From Candidatus Rifleibacteriota bacterium (GTDB lineage: Bacteria; Riflebacteria; Ozemobacteria; Ozemobacterales; Ozemobacteraceae): a stretch of DNA of 64,000 bases. This document shows, one piece after another, positions 48,838 through 56,754 of this stretch (the first letter of the stretch is position 1; the number at the start of each line of letters is the position of its first letter). The notes under the pieces are model-generated. The model searched no databases, was not told the origin of the DNA, and saw nothing but the letters and a program-made list of their open reading frames with translations. The stretch is from NCBI GenBank assembly GCA_029560455.1, contig JAKQKW010000114.1:19046-83045 (forward strand), read 5' to 3'. Both the position numbers and the translations under genes were made by a program.

Positions 48838-50355
48838 ATGAACAACGAGACTGTTTTTGTCATAATGCTGCTTCCGCCGATTGTTGCTGGTTTGCTTTCT
48901 CAATTTGCCTCTTCGCAGATGAAGGCATTGCTGGTTTCGCTGGCTGGGGTTTTTCTGACGATCATTGTTGGCTGCCACGCTATTGTTAGAACTTTTGCAG
49001 ATGGCCGTTTTTTTGCATTCAGCGACTGGCTTTTTCTCGATGAACTGTCGGCCTATCATCTTGCCGTCATGCTGTTTGTTTTCGGCTTCAGCTCCATTTT
49101 TTCTCTGGTTTATTTTGGCGAGGAGATACGCGAAAAAAAATTATCTCTCATACAGGCGCGCACTTTTGCCGGGCTGTGGGGCCCTGCGATGGCTGCAATG
49201 CTTCTGGTTCTTGTTTCAAACAATATGGGTATCATGTGGGTCGGCATGGAAGCCACGACCCTTTTGACTTCTTTTCTGGTGTGCATGCATGTTTCCCGCG
49301 AATCACTCGAAGCGACATGGAAATACATGCTCATCTGTTCTGTCGGCATCGGGTTTGCCTTTCTGGGAACCATGCTGATGCGCCTGGCTGCCAAAGATTT
49401 GCCGCTCGACCCCAACCAGGCTCTTCTCTGGACAAACCTCATGGCAAATACGGCATTTCTCTCACAACCCCTGGTAAAAGCTGCATTCATCTTCGCGCTT
49501 GTCGGTTACGGCACCAAAGCCGGCCTGGCACCGATGCACAGCTGGTTGCCAGACGCTCACAGCAAAGCGCCTTCGCCGGTGTCGGCGGTATTCTCAGGCT
49601 TTATGCTCAACGCCGCTCTTTATTGCATAATGCGGTTTATTCCCATCGCCGAATCGACAATGGGCAATGCCGGCTGGGCACAAAACTTTCTGACCGGGTT
49701 CGGGTTATTCTCAATACTTCTCGCCAGTGCCTTCATTCTTTTTCAGAAAGACCTGAAGCGGTTTCTCGCGTATTGCTCTGTCGAGCATATCGGCATCATC
49801 ACCCTGGGTCTAGGGCTCGGCGTTCCCGGCACCTTTGCCGCACTGTTTCATACACTCAACCATTCAGTCTCGAAATCGCTGGCCTTCTTTTCTGCCGGCC
49901 GTCTTGGCCAGGCGGTCGGCACACATAACATAGACAGAATGTCCGGAAGCATAAGAATTTCGCCAGTCTGGGGAATCGGGGCATTCGCCAGTATTATGAT
50001 TCTGATCGGCATGGCTCCGTTCTCCGTTTTTATCAGTGAATTCCAGATGCTCAAAGCAGCGGTTGACGCCGATCGTCTGCTGGTTGTCTTTACCTTTCTG
50101 GCCGGTACCGGCATCATTTTTGTTGGAGCCCTCAGATATGCGATTACAATCGGTTTTGGCCAGTCTGCAGACAATTTTACACACATCCCTTACCGAAAAA
50201 TCGATGCCTTTCTTGTGGCGGCACCTCTTGCGGTTTTGCTGATTCTAGGGCTTTGGATGCCTCAATCATTTCAGTCTGCCCTTCTCAGGGCCGCCAGAAT
50301 TGTGCAGACCGTTTCAACGACCCTTCCGCTTCAGCAGCTTCCAGGAGGCAGGTAA
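48838..50355 (+). CDS. hyfF: HyfF-like proton-pumping antiporter subunit
   Basis: A 505-residue second antiporter-type subunit with about 14 helices. The conserved signatures are YGTKAGLAPMHSWLPDAHSK, APSPVSAVFSGFMLN, VGMEATTLLTSF and KRFLAYCSVEHIGII. Together with HyfB it gives the complex two ion-translocating modules. The stop overlaps the hyfG start (taATG), and AGGAGG for hyfG lies inside its last codons. Confidence 0.92.
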   Translation: MNNETVFVIMLLPPIVAGLLSQFASSQMKALLVSLAGVFLTIIVGCHAIVRTFADGRFFAFSDWLFLDELSAYHLAVMLFVFGFSSIFSLVYFGEEIREKKLSLIQARTFAGLWGPAMAAMLLVLVSNNMGIMWVGMEATTLLTSFLVCMHVSRESLEATWKYMLICSVGIGFAFLGTMLMRLAAKDLPLDPNQALLWTNLMANTAFLSQPLVKAAFIFALVGYGTKAGLAPMHSWLPDAHSKAPSPVSAVFSGFMLNAALYCIMRFIPIAESTMGNAGWAQNFLTGFGLFSILLASAFILFQKDLKRFLAYCSVEHIGIITLGLGLGVPGTFAALFHTLNHSVSKSLAFFSAGRLGQAVGTHNIDRMSGSIRISPVWGIGAFASIMILIGMAPFSVFISEFQMLKAAVDADRLLVVFTFLAGTGIIFVGALRYAITIGFGQSADNFTHIPYRKIDAFLVAAPLAVLLILGLWMPQSFQSALLRAARIVQTVSTTLPLQQLPGGR

Positions 50356-51869
50356 TGACCTTTACAGACGCATGTTCAATAATGAACGGCGAAACGATTC
50401 CGTTCAACAAAGTTCCTTGCCTGCCTTTTGAGCAGTTTCAGAAAAAAATTACGGATGCCGTCAGCCAGAAAAGCCGGATTTGTTCCTTCTTCGGCATGGA
50501 AACCGGAAATTGTGGCGATGCAATCTCTCAACTGCGGCTGATCGCAGTTGTTGCCAATGACTCAGACAGAAGATTGCAACTGCTTTCGACGACCGTCGCA
50601 GACAGTTACCCTGCATTTACCCCTTTGATTCCACAGCTTCACATGTTCGAACGTGAAATCGCCGAACAATTTGAAATAACCCCTGTCGGGCATCCATGGC
50701 TCCGCCCTGTCAGATTTCAACAATCAGAACATAAACCCGAATTTTTTCACATCGAAGGGGGCGAAGCCCATGAAGTGGCTGTTGGCCCTGTGCATGCCGG
50801 GGTTATCGAGCCCGGCCACTTTCGCTTTCAATGCCATGGGGAGAAGGTTTTTCACCTCGAAATATCTCTCGGGTATCAGCATCGTGGCATAGAAAAGGCC
50901 CTTATCGGCGGACCGCACAGAAAAACACCCTACCAGATGGAAACTCTGGCTGGCGATACCACTATCGGGCATTATCTGGCCTATTGCCAGATAATTGAAT
51001 CACTTCAGGGCATGAAGGTTTCACCCAGAGCCAATGCTATTCGCGCCATCGGCCTCGAACTCGAACGTCTCGCCAATCATACCGGCGATCTGGGGGCACT
51101 TGGCGGTGATGTCGGCTATCTGCCGACTTCTTCATACTGCGGCAGAATACGTGGCGATTTTCTCAACATGACTGCTCTGCTCTGTGGCAGTCGTCTGGGG
51201 CGCGGTCTGCTCTGCCCGGGCGGAGTTCGATTCGATCTGGATTCTTCTGAAAGGGTCGAAAAATTGACGAAAGCTCTTATTCAAGCCCAGGAAGACACGA
51301 AAACCGCCATCCAGCTGCTGTGGGATACGCCGTCAGTGATGACCAGATTTGAAAACACCGGCCGGGTCAGTGCTGAAGATTGCCAGGCGCTCGGCCTGGT
51401 GGGGCCGGCAGCCCGGGCATGTGGCGTATTCAGAGATATCCGCCAGGATTTTCCGACAGGGCAATATCTGCAGGGCGACTTTCCGGCTCCGCCGCCTCTG
51501 GAGTCCATGACCGGCGATGTGGCTGCCAGAGCCATAGTTCGCTGGCACGAAATCCAGGATTCTCTGCGTTTCCTGCTGAAGCTCGTTCCAGAACTTCCTG
51601 CCGGTCTGACAAACGCCGCCGGCAGGAGCTCACAGCAAACGGCCCGCCAACCAGATTCCATAGTCGTTTCACTCGTTGAGGGCTGGCGTGGCGAAATCTG
51701 TCACACGGCAATCACTGATTCGCAGGGGAATTTCTTGAAATACAAGGTTGTCGATCCCTCCTTTCATAACTGGACCGGCCTGGCGATGGCACTGCGAAAT
51801 CAGGAAATATCGGATTTTCCGCTGTGCAACAAAAGCTTTAATCTTTCTTACTGCGGATTCGATTTATGA
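50355..51869 (+). CDS. hyfG: HyfG-like large subunit lacking Ni-Fe ligands (Ehr type)
   Basis: About 504 residues from the ATG at 50355 (MTFTDACSIM), with AGGAGG six bases upstream. It fuses a NuoC-like N-terminal part (about 60-130; HMFEREIAEQFEI) with a NuoD/hydrogenase-large-subunit part (GYQHRGIEKALIGGP). In active [NiFe] hydrogenases the next segment contains CGxC and the C-terminus DPCxxC. Here they read LAGDTTIGH and VDPSFHNW, with no cysteine at any ligand position. The protein cannot hold a Ni-Fe centre, so the complex matches energy-converting hydrogenase-related (Ehr) complexes. The redox reaction is unknown. Confidence 0.9.
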   Translation: MTFTDACSIMNGETIPFNKVPCLPFEQFQKKITDAVSQKSRICSFFGMETGNCGDAISQLRLIAVVANDSDRRLQLLSTTVADSYPAFTPLIPQLHMFEREIAEQFEITPVGHPWLRPVRFQQSEHKPEFFHIEGGEAHEVAVGPVHAGVIEPGHFRFQCHGEKVFHLEISLGYQHRGIEKALIGGPHRKTPYQMETLAGDTTIGHYLAYCQIIESLQGMKVSPRANAIRAIGLELERLANHTGDLGALGGDVGYLPTSSYCGRIRGDFLNMTALLCGSRLGRGLLCPGGVRFDLDSSERVEKLTKALIQAQEDTKTAIQLLWDTPSVMTRFENTGRVSAEDCQALGLVGPAARACGVFRDIRQDFPTGQYLQGDFPAPPPLESMTGDVAARAIVRWHEIQDSLRFLLKLVPELPAGLTNAAGRSSQQTARQPDSIVVSLVEGWRGEICHTAITDSQGNFLKYKVVDPSFHNWTGLAMALRNQEISDFPLCNKSFNLSYCGFDL

Positions 51870-51879
51870 GGTTCAACCG

Positions 51880-52626
51880 ATGCTGAAAATCTTGGCTGCC
51901 CGTCTGCAACAGGGATTCCGGACAATTTCATATCCCGAAAAACTCCCGACTTTACCCGACCGTCTTCGCGGCCGGCCTGTCATAGCCCGGGAAAAATGTC
52001 GTCGGGATTGCGGGCTTTGCGCTGAAGTCTGCCCAACTGCAGCCATTCTGCCCGGAAAAGATCTGCAGATAGACCTCGGCCGGTGCATTTTCTGCGGTGC
52101 CTGCGCCGAAGTCTGCCCGGAGGGGGCCGTCGCTTTTTCGAACGACCATCGTCTGGCAGTGAGCAAACGAGCTGATCTTGTCGTGAACAGCCCTGAAATC
52201 AAGCTTGCCAATGCAGTAGAATGCGAAATGTTCGGCCGGTCGATTCAGTTCAGACAGGTCAGTGCCGGTGGCTGCAACGGCTGTGAGGTAGATATCAACG
52301 TTCTTACTACCGTTGTATTTGATTTGAGCAGATTCGGAATCAAAATCGTGGCTTCTCCACGGCACGCTGACGGCATTCTGGTCACCGGTCCGGTAACCAG
52401 AAACATGCAGGCCGCAACTCTCGGCACCTTTGCAGCCGTTCCCACCCCTAAACTTGTCGTTGCAATCGGCGCCTGTGCTATCAGCGGCGGGATCTTCCGT
52501 GACCAGCCCGAGCAGAACAACGGCATCACTGATATGATGCCGGTCGACCTTTTTATTCCCGGTTGCCCGCCTCATCCGATGACTATTCTCGATGGCTTAC
52601 TCAGACTAATCGGAAAAATCAGATAA
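51880..52626 (+). CDS. hyfI: Fused ferredoxin-HyfI/NuoB-like small subunit
   Basis: About 248 residues from the ATG at 51880 (GAGG eight bases upstream). The N-terminal 2x[4Fe-4S] ferredoxin domain has cysteines 40, 44, 47, 51 and 69, 72, 75, 79. It is followed by a NuoB/HyfI-type domain whose cluster ligands C132, C135, C199 and C229 (GGCNGCE, IGACA, PGCPP) are all present. The HyfH and HyfI functions are thus joined in one chain. It passes electrons to or from the large subunit. Last gene of the operon, followed by a strong terminator. Confidence 0.9.
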   Translation: MLKILAARLQQGFRTISYPEKLPTLPDRLRGRPVIAREKCRRDCGLCAEVCPTAAILPGKDLQIDLGRCIFCGACAEVCPEGAVAFSNDHRLAVSKRADLVVNSPEIKLANAVECEMFGRSIQFRQVSAGGCNGCEVDINVLTTVVFDLSRFGIKIVASPRHADGILVTGPVTRNMQAATLGTFAAVPTPKLVVAIGACAISGGIFRDQPEQNNGITDMMPVDLFIPGCPPHPMTILDGLLRLIGKIR

Positions 52627-52658
52627 TACGGCTTTGTCTGTCAGATTTTGCAGAAATA

Positions 52659-52690
52659 AAAAACCCGGCCTTCAGAAAGGCCGGGTTTTT
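52659..52690. terminator. Bidirectional terminator between Ehr operon and flgH
   Basis: Arms CCCGGCCTT and AAGGCCGGG with a 4-base loop, flanked by an A-run and a T-run. It lies between the + strand Ehr operon and the convergent flgH gene. Confidence 0.92.
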
Positions 52691-52714
52691 GGCATGAAAA
52701 GTGATCAGACCCAG

Positions 52715-53308
52715 TTAGAAGATTACATCCATGAATTTGGTAATCAGGCCCTGGCGGTTTGCCCTGCCAATTGCCCCCTTGCCGTCGAACTTGATCTGAG
52801 CGTCAGCGAGCAGTCTTGAGTTGATGCTGTTGCTGGCGTCAACATCCTTGGGTCTGGCGACGCCGCGAACGCGCATGATCTGAGTTTCACGGTTAACCAT
52901 GATCGAGCGGCTGCCTTCGATGAGCAGGTTGCCGTTAGGCAGAATTTCGAGCACCTTGGCGGTGAGAGTGCCGCTTAAACGACCAGATCTGGTGGTGGTG
53001 CCCGAGCCGTCAAATTCGTTATTGATTTCGTGATTGCCGACAAATTTGTCGATCAGCTTTTTAAATGTCGGAATCTTTGGCCCCGAAGTTACTTCGGTGG
53101 TGGACTGCTTTTGTGTGCTGGTAGTTGCCTGAGACTGGGCGTTGGACTCTTCAGAAATAACTATGGTGATGATGTCGCCGGACTGGTAATCCTTGCCACC
53201 TTTGGTTGAATACAGGTCATTACCGCTGAGCCACAGCGAAGCTGCACTGCAGGGGGCACAGCTGAGAATTATCAGAACTGTAAGCAGCACCAGATTAATT
53301 TTTCGCAT
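52715..53308 (-). CDS. flgH: Flagellar L-ring protein FlgH
   Basis: A 197-residue outer-membrane ring protein. A signal peptide contains a possible lipobox IILSC (FlgH is usually a lipoprotein). The mature part has SLWLSGNDLYSTKGGKDYQSGDIITI, the Ser/Thr/Gln-rich stretch, GRLSGTLTAKVLEILPNGNLLIEGSR in pattern and the family ending NRQGLITKFMDVIF. It forms the L ring with FlgI as P ring. It overlaps flgA by 14 bases and is the last gene of the DUF501-flgFGAH group. Confidence 0.95.
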   Translation of the reverse strand: MRKINLVLLTVLIILSCAPCSAASLWLSGNDLYSTKGGKDYQSGDIITIVISEESNAQSQATTSTQKQSTTEVTSGPKIPTFKKLIDKFVGNHEINNEFDGSGTTTRSGRLSGTLTAKVLEILPNGNLLIEGSRSIMVNRETQIMRVRGVARPKDVDASNSINSRLLADAQIKFDGKGAIGRANRQGLITKFMDVIF

Positions 53309-54344
53309 ATTCTACAGTTCCTTTCTCAGTGACGACGCCCTTGATTCTTCTTTTGTTCTGCAGGTTGATCAGCGTGATTTCATCGCCGGGGTTGCCGCCG
53401 TTGACTGCTTTGGCCGGTATCTTGAGCGACAGGTTGCCGCTGTTGACCAGAAAATCGACGCTGGAGCCTGGCTTGATCATCAGGTTGGCCTTTTCAGCCG
53501 GGCCGGCCTTGTTGGTCGCGATGGTCTTTACACCGTCCATTTCACAGGGTTCGGTTACCGCTTCAGCAAGGTCGATTTCTCTGATCATGGTTCCGGCAGA
53601 TTTGAAACGGCCGAGGCTTTTTCCGAGAGCTTCTTCGTAACTGAGCGGAATCGTGCCCTGGTCGCTTTTGAGAACTACTTTTTTGGCTTTAAGCATGCTG
53701 GCGGTGATTACTTCGCCAGGTTTGGCCAGCCTTGTGAGCTGTGCGGCTTCAAACGCACGGCTTACCTTGATCTGAATCAACTGTCGGAAAGGGCCACCGT
53801 CGGTTTCTGCCGTTACCACGAAAAGTTTCATACCCAGAGTGTTATCTGAGGCAGTGGTTACATCCCAGCTGGTGGCGTTTCCGGGCAGAACCATGTTGGT
53901 AGGTACCCGCGACAGGTCTATGTCAAGTTTTGTATCAGTATTCTTCTGACAGAACTGCACGATTTTTTCTTTAACGTCGGTGCCCTTGAGAATTGAGCCA
54001 TTGCGTCGAATCGTGATTTTTTCAGGCACAGCGATATCTCTGATGAGGTTGCCAAGTTTTTTTTGCAGTGTGGCGCGGTCAATGACCAGCTCGCCAAGAG
54101 GATTCGGAATGAACCCGATCTGAACCGCCGCAAGAGCTTCACGCAGGCGCTGGTCAGCGTCATTTTTAATCAGGCTGTCAGCCTTGATTTCGCTGCTGTT
54201 AACCAGAACCGTGGATTTAAAAGATGCAACCGCATCCGAGGTTTTTACAGCGTTGATTGAGGCTCCTGCGTTTGAACAAAGAGCCAGACCCATTATGCAG
54301 CTGAGAATTGTTGCCTTTATCTGATTATTTATCTGTTTATGCAC
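53295..54344 (-). CDS. flgA: Flagellar P-ring assembly chaperone FlgA
   Basis: A 349-residue exported protein with a signal peptide (1-28), a variable N-terminal region, an SAF domain (about 205-265; AQLTRLAKPGEVITASMLKAKKV in part) and the FlgA C-terminal beta domain (KANLMIKPGSSVDFLVNSGNLSL, GNPGDEITLINLQNKRRIKG). FlgA guides FlgI polymerisation into the P ring. It is encoded between flgG and flgH and is longer than enterobacterial FlgA. Confidence 0.88.
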   Translation of the reverse strand: MHKQINNQIKATILSCIMGLALCSNAGASINAVKTSDAVASFKSTVLVNSSEIKADSLIKNDADQRLREALAAVQIGFIPNPLGELVIDRATLQKKLGNLIRDIAVPEKITIRRNGSILKGTDVKEKIVQFCQKNTDTKLDIDLSRVPTNMVLPGNATSWDVTTASDNTLGMKLFVVTAETDGGPFRQLIQIKVSRAFEAAQLTRLAKPGEVITASMLKAKKVVLKSDQGTIPLSYEEALGKSLGRFKSAGTMIREIDLAEAVTEPCEMDGVKTIATNKAGPAEKANLMIKPGSSVDFLVNSGNLSLKIPAKAVNGGNPGDEITLINLQNKRRIKGVVTEKGTVEYAKN

Positions 54345-54355
54345 TGTTAACTACC

Positions 54356-55144
54356 CTATCTTCTCAGGTTGTTCGCTATCTGCAGCATCGTATCTGAAGT
54401 CTGAATGGTCTTGGAGTTCGCTTCGTAGGCACGCTGGGCGACGATCATGTTGACCATTTCTTCAACTACCTTGACGTTCGACATTTCGACAAAGCCCTGA
54501 GCAATTTCGCCGAATTCTTCAGTGCCGGGGGTGCCGATGGCCGGGTCGCCAGAACTGCCGCTCGGAATGAACAGATTGCGGCCAATGGCTTTGAGGCCGG
54601 GGGGGTTGATGAAGTTGGCCAGTTCGATCTGACCAAGCACTTCGAGGTCGACCTGGCCCGGCATTTTTGCCGCGATAATGCCTGATGAAGTGATGTTGAT
54701 GCCGATGGCTTCACGCGGAATGGTGAACCCGGGCAGAACTGTATAACCGTCAGAGGTGACGACGGTGCCTTCTTCAGACAGTTTCCAGGCGCCATCGCGG
54801 GTATAACCAATGTCACCATTGGGGAGCTGAATCTGAAAGAAACCTTTGCCCTCAATAACCACATCGAGGGGTTGTTCAGTCTGCTGGAATTCGCCCTGAC
54901 TGAACATGCGCTGGGTAGCGATCGGTCTGACACCGTGACCGAGCTGAATGCCTACGGGGTAGGTGTTGTCGCTCGAAATGGGTGCACCGGGCTCTGTCAG
55001 CGTCTGATACATAAGGTCCTGAAAGTCGACTCGGCTCTTTTTAAAACCTGTGGTAGTGACGTTTGAAAGGTTGTTGGAAACCACAGCGATGTTGGTTTCC
55101 TGACCTTTCATGCCTGTAGAGGCAGACCATAGTGCTCTCATCAT
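54356..55144 (-). CDS. flgG: Flagellar distal rod protein FlgG
   Basis: A 262-residue rod protein of standard length. N-terminal MRALWSASTGMKGQETNIAVVSNNLSNV and C-terminal SNVKVVEEMVNMIVAQRAYEANSKTIQTSD patterns give the coiled-coil ends that build the axial structure. GGAGGAAT precedes the start. It lies about 35 bases after flgF and is co-directional with flgA. Confidence 0.96.
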   Translation of the reverse strand: MMRALWSASTGMKGQETNIAVVSNNLSNVTTTGFKKSRVDFQDLMYQTLTEPGAPISSDNTYPVGIQLGHGVRPIATQRMFSQGEFQQTEQPLDVVIEGKGFFQIQLPNGDIGYTRDGAWKLSEEGTVVTSDGYTVLPGFTIPREAIGINITSSGIIAAKMPGQVDLEVLGQIELANFINPPGLKAIGRNLFIPSGSSGDPAIGTPGTEEFGEIAQGFVEMSNVKVVEEMVNMIVAQRAYEANSKTIQTSDTMLQIANNLRR

Positions 55145-55178
55145 AGGCTTTTATTCCTCCGGCTCTTTCAGATTATTA

Positions 55179-56021
55179 TCAGCGTCTGGTGGCGCCGACT
55201 GAGTTGATGGCCTTGTCGAGCAGACCATCGTGTGACTGAATGACTTTTGAATTGGCTTCATAGGCGCGCGATACTTCGATCATTCTGACCATCTCTTCAA
55301 CCAGGCTGAAATTGGGTTTTTCGATGTAGCCCTGCTTGAAGTTCGTATCGGCTCTGGCCACTTCGCCATAGGCTCTGACAAACTTATTGGCGCCTTCTTT
55401 GCGAAAAGCTTTGCGATCTTCGGCCATGCCGGCCACCAGACGATACTGTGGCACACCGTCTACCAGCACGCGCCCATCGCGGTCTATCTGCACGTTCTGA
55501 CCGCCTTGAACCGAAACACGCACCAGTTCAGATGCCATGGTGCCGTCTTCGTTGAGAATGCTGGTCTGGTTTTCGGGGTCGACCGGCTCTCTTTCGGCAA
55601 GCATAAAATCGCCGCTCATGTTGGTCAGAAAACCATCCTGATTGATGTTGAGAATGCCATCGCGGGTAAATCTTGTGCCTTTAGGCGATTCGACCACGAA
55701 AAAGGCTTTTTCGTTTTCAAGAGCCACATCGAGCTCATTGCCAGTGTAGTCAAAGGCCCCGGCCTTGAAATTGGTGAATGACTCGTCAAGAATGACACCG
55801 GTGCCGAGCTCGCCAATTTTGGGGTATTTGTAGATCGGTCTGGGCGGGTAAAGCTTGCCGTCGTTGACCCGGCGCAGTTCCATGGTCGGCAGTTCCTTGA
55901 AGATTCCCTGGTCCTGCTTGAAACCACAGGTGTCGACGTTGGCAAGGTTATTGGCCACCATATCCTGTCTGATGATTTCGACAAGCATCGATGAAGAGGC
56001 TGTATAGATACCACGTATCAT
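55179..56021 (-). CDS. flgF: Flagellar proximal rod protein FlgF
   Basis: About 280 residues from the ATG at 56021 (MIRGIYTASSSM), with AAGGAGGG eight bases upstream; the frame extends 17 codons further inside the DUF501 gene. It is a flagellar basal-body rod protein with the N-terminal VANNLANVDTCGFKQD and C-terminal EEMVRMIEVSRAYEANSKVIQ motifs. It overlaps the DUF501 stop by 4 bases, so the operon starts with DUF501. Confidence 0.93.
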   Translation of the reverse strand: MIRGIYTASSSMLVEIIRQDMVANNLANVDTCGFKQDQGIFKELPTMELRRVNDGKLYPPRPIYKYPKIGELGTGVILDESFTNFKAGAFDYTGNELDVALENEKAFFVVESPKGTRFTRDGILNINQDGFLTNMSGDFMLAEREPVDPENQTSILNEDGTMASELVRVSVQGGQNVQIDRDGRVLVDGVPQYRLVAGMAEDRKAFRKEGANKFVRAYGEVARADTNFKQGYIEKPNFSLVEEMVRMIEVSRAYEANSKVIQSHDGLLDKAINSVGATRR

Positions 56022-56584
56022 TCCAGATTCCCTCCTTTGTTCAGGTGGCTGCAGTTGTCGGCTTTCGAACAATGCCCGACGATGCTGATAACGTCTTCTC
56101 CGATCGGGTTTCCGGCAAAGGCAAGCTCATGTGCAAGATGCGAATGCAGGCATTTAACGCCTCTGAAATCGCGACTGCCGGCAATAGTGGTCTCGGTCAG
56201 AATTTCTCTGATGTGCTCAGGCAGTTCACCCGGGTATATTTTTTCTGCCATTTCGATACGTATGGCTGAAATCTGGGTCTGACTGCTGAGAAACCGCTGG
56301 CGAAAATCTTCGTCGGTTTCGAGTTGCTGCGAATATTTCCTGATGTAACCCTGCTGCTCGAGCTCGGCGACCAGAAGCTTGAGTCGCGGACAGACAAGCC
56401 AGAGAAAAGCGGGAAAAGGCTTCCAGATGCCGTCTTCGAGAAACACCGGGTCGGCAATGAGAACCTGTGGGCTGCCATCGCCGCAGCGTGTTTTGACGGC
56501 AAAGGGGGTGCGCGGGTCTCTGCCGAGCAGCTGAACCGCTAACTGATAATCGCTGTTTGAAATTTCAGAATTCATGTTTGCCAA
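56018..56584 (-). CDS. DUF501-family protein
   Basis: A 188-residue protein with family features: LLGRDPRTPFAVKTRCGDGSP, the segment PFPAFLWLVCPRL, IRGVKCLHxHLAHELA in the form FRGVKCLHSHLAHEL, and late Cys/His residues (GHCSKADNC) that may bind metal. DUF501 proteins are of unknown function and are best known from actinobacteria near eno and cell-division genes. Here the gene heads a flagellar operon, directly behind a sigma-28-like promoter and overlapping flgF by 4 bases, which is unusual. Confidence 0.8.
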   Translation of the reverse strand: MANMNSEISNSDYQLAVQLLGRDPRTPFAVKTRCGDGSPQVLIADPVFLEDGIWKPFPAFLWLVCPRLKLLVAELEQQGYIRKYSQQLETDEDFRQRFLSSQTQISAIRIEMAEKIYPGELPEHIREILTETTIAGSRDFRGVKCLHSHLAHELAFAGNPIGEDVISIVGHCSKADNCSHLNKGGNLE

Positions 56585-56607
56585 AGTTAATACCTTCCCT
56601 AAACGAG

Positions 56608-56635
56608 TTATCGGCAGAACGGCTGCCCGACTTTA
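56608..56635 (-). promoter_or_regulatory. Sigma-28/SigD-like promoter of the DUF501-flgF-G-A-H operon
   Basis: On the minus strand TAAA (56635-56632), 16 bases, GCCGATAA (56615-56608). The extended -35 reads TAAAGTCG against the FliA consensus TAAAGTTT. The start falls about 20 bases before the DUF501 ATG. It is the best match of the set. Confidence 0.75.
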
Positions 56636-56754
56636 GGGAAAAGCAGATTTTTTATTGATCAGAAAGGTAATCGGCATAATGCGGCACATTGCTGAGAGTT
56701 TCTCTGCAAAAAAACGCAAAAAAGGTTAAAATATCGGCAATTACGGGAGAAACT

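Noticed and set aside
45284..52626. Calling the + strand operon an active [NiFe] hydrogenase 4
   Set aside because: The large subunit lacks cysteines at all four Ni-Fe ligand positions, and no maturation genes are nearby.
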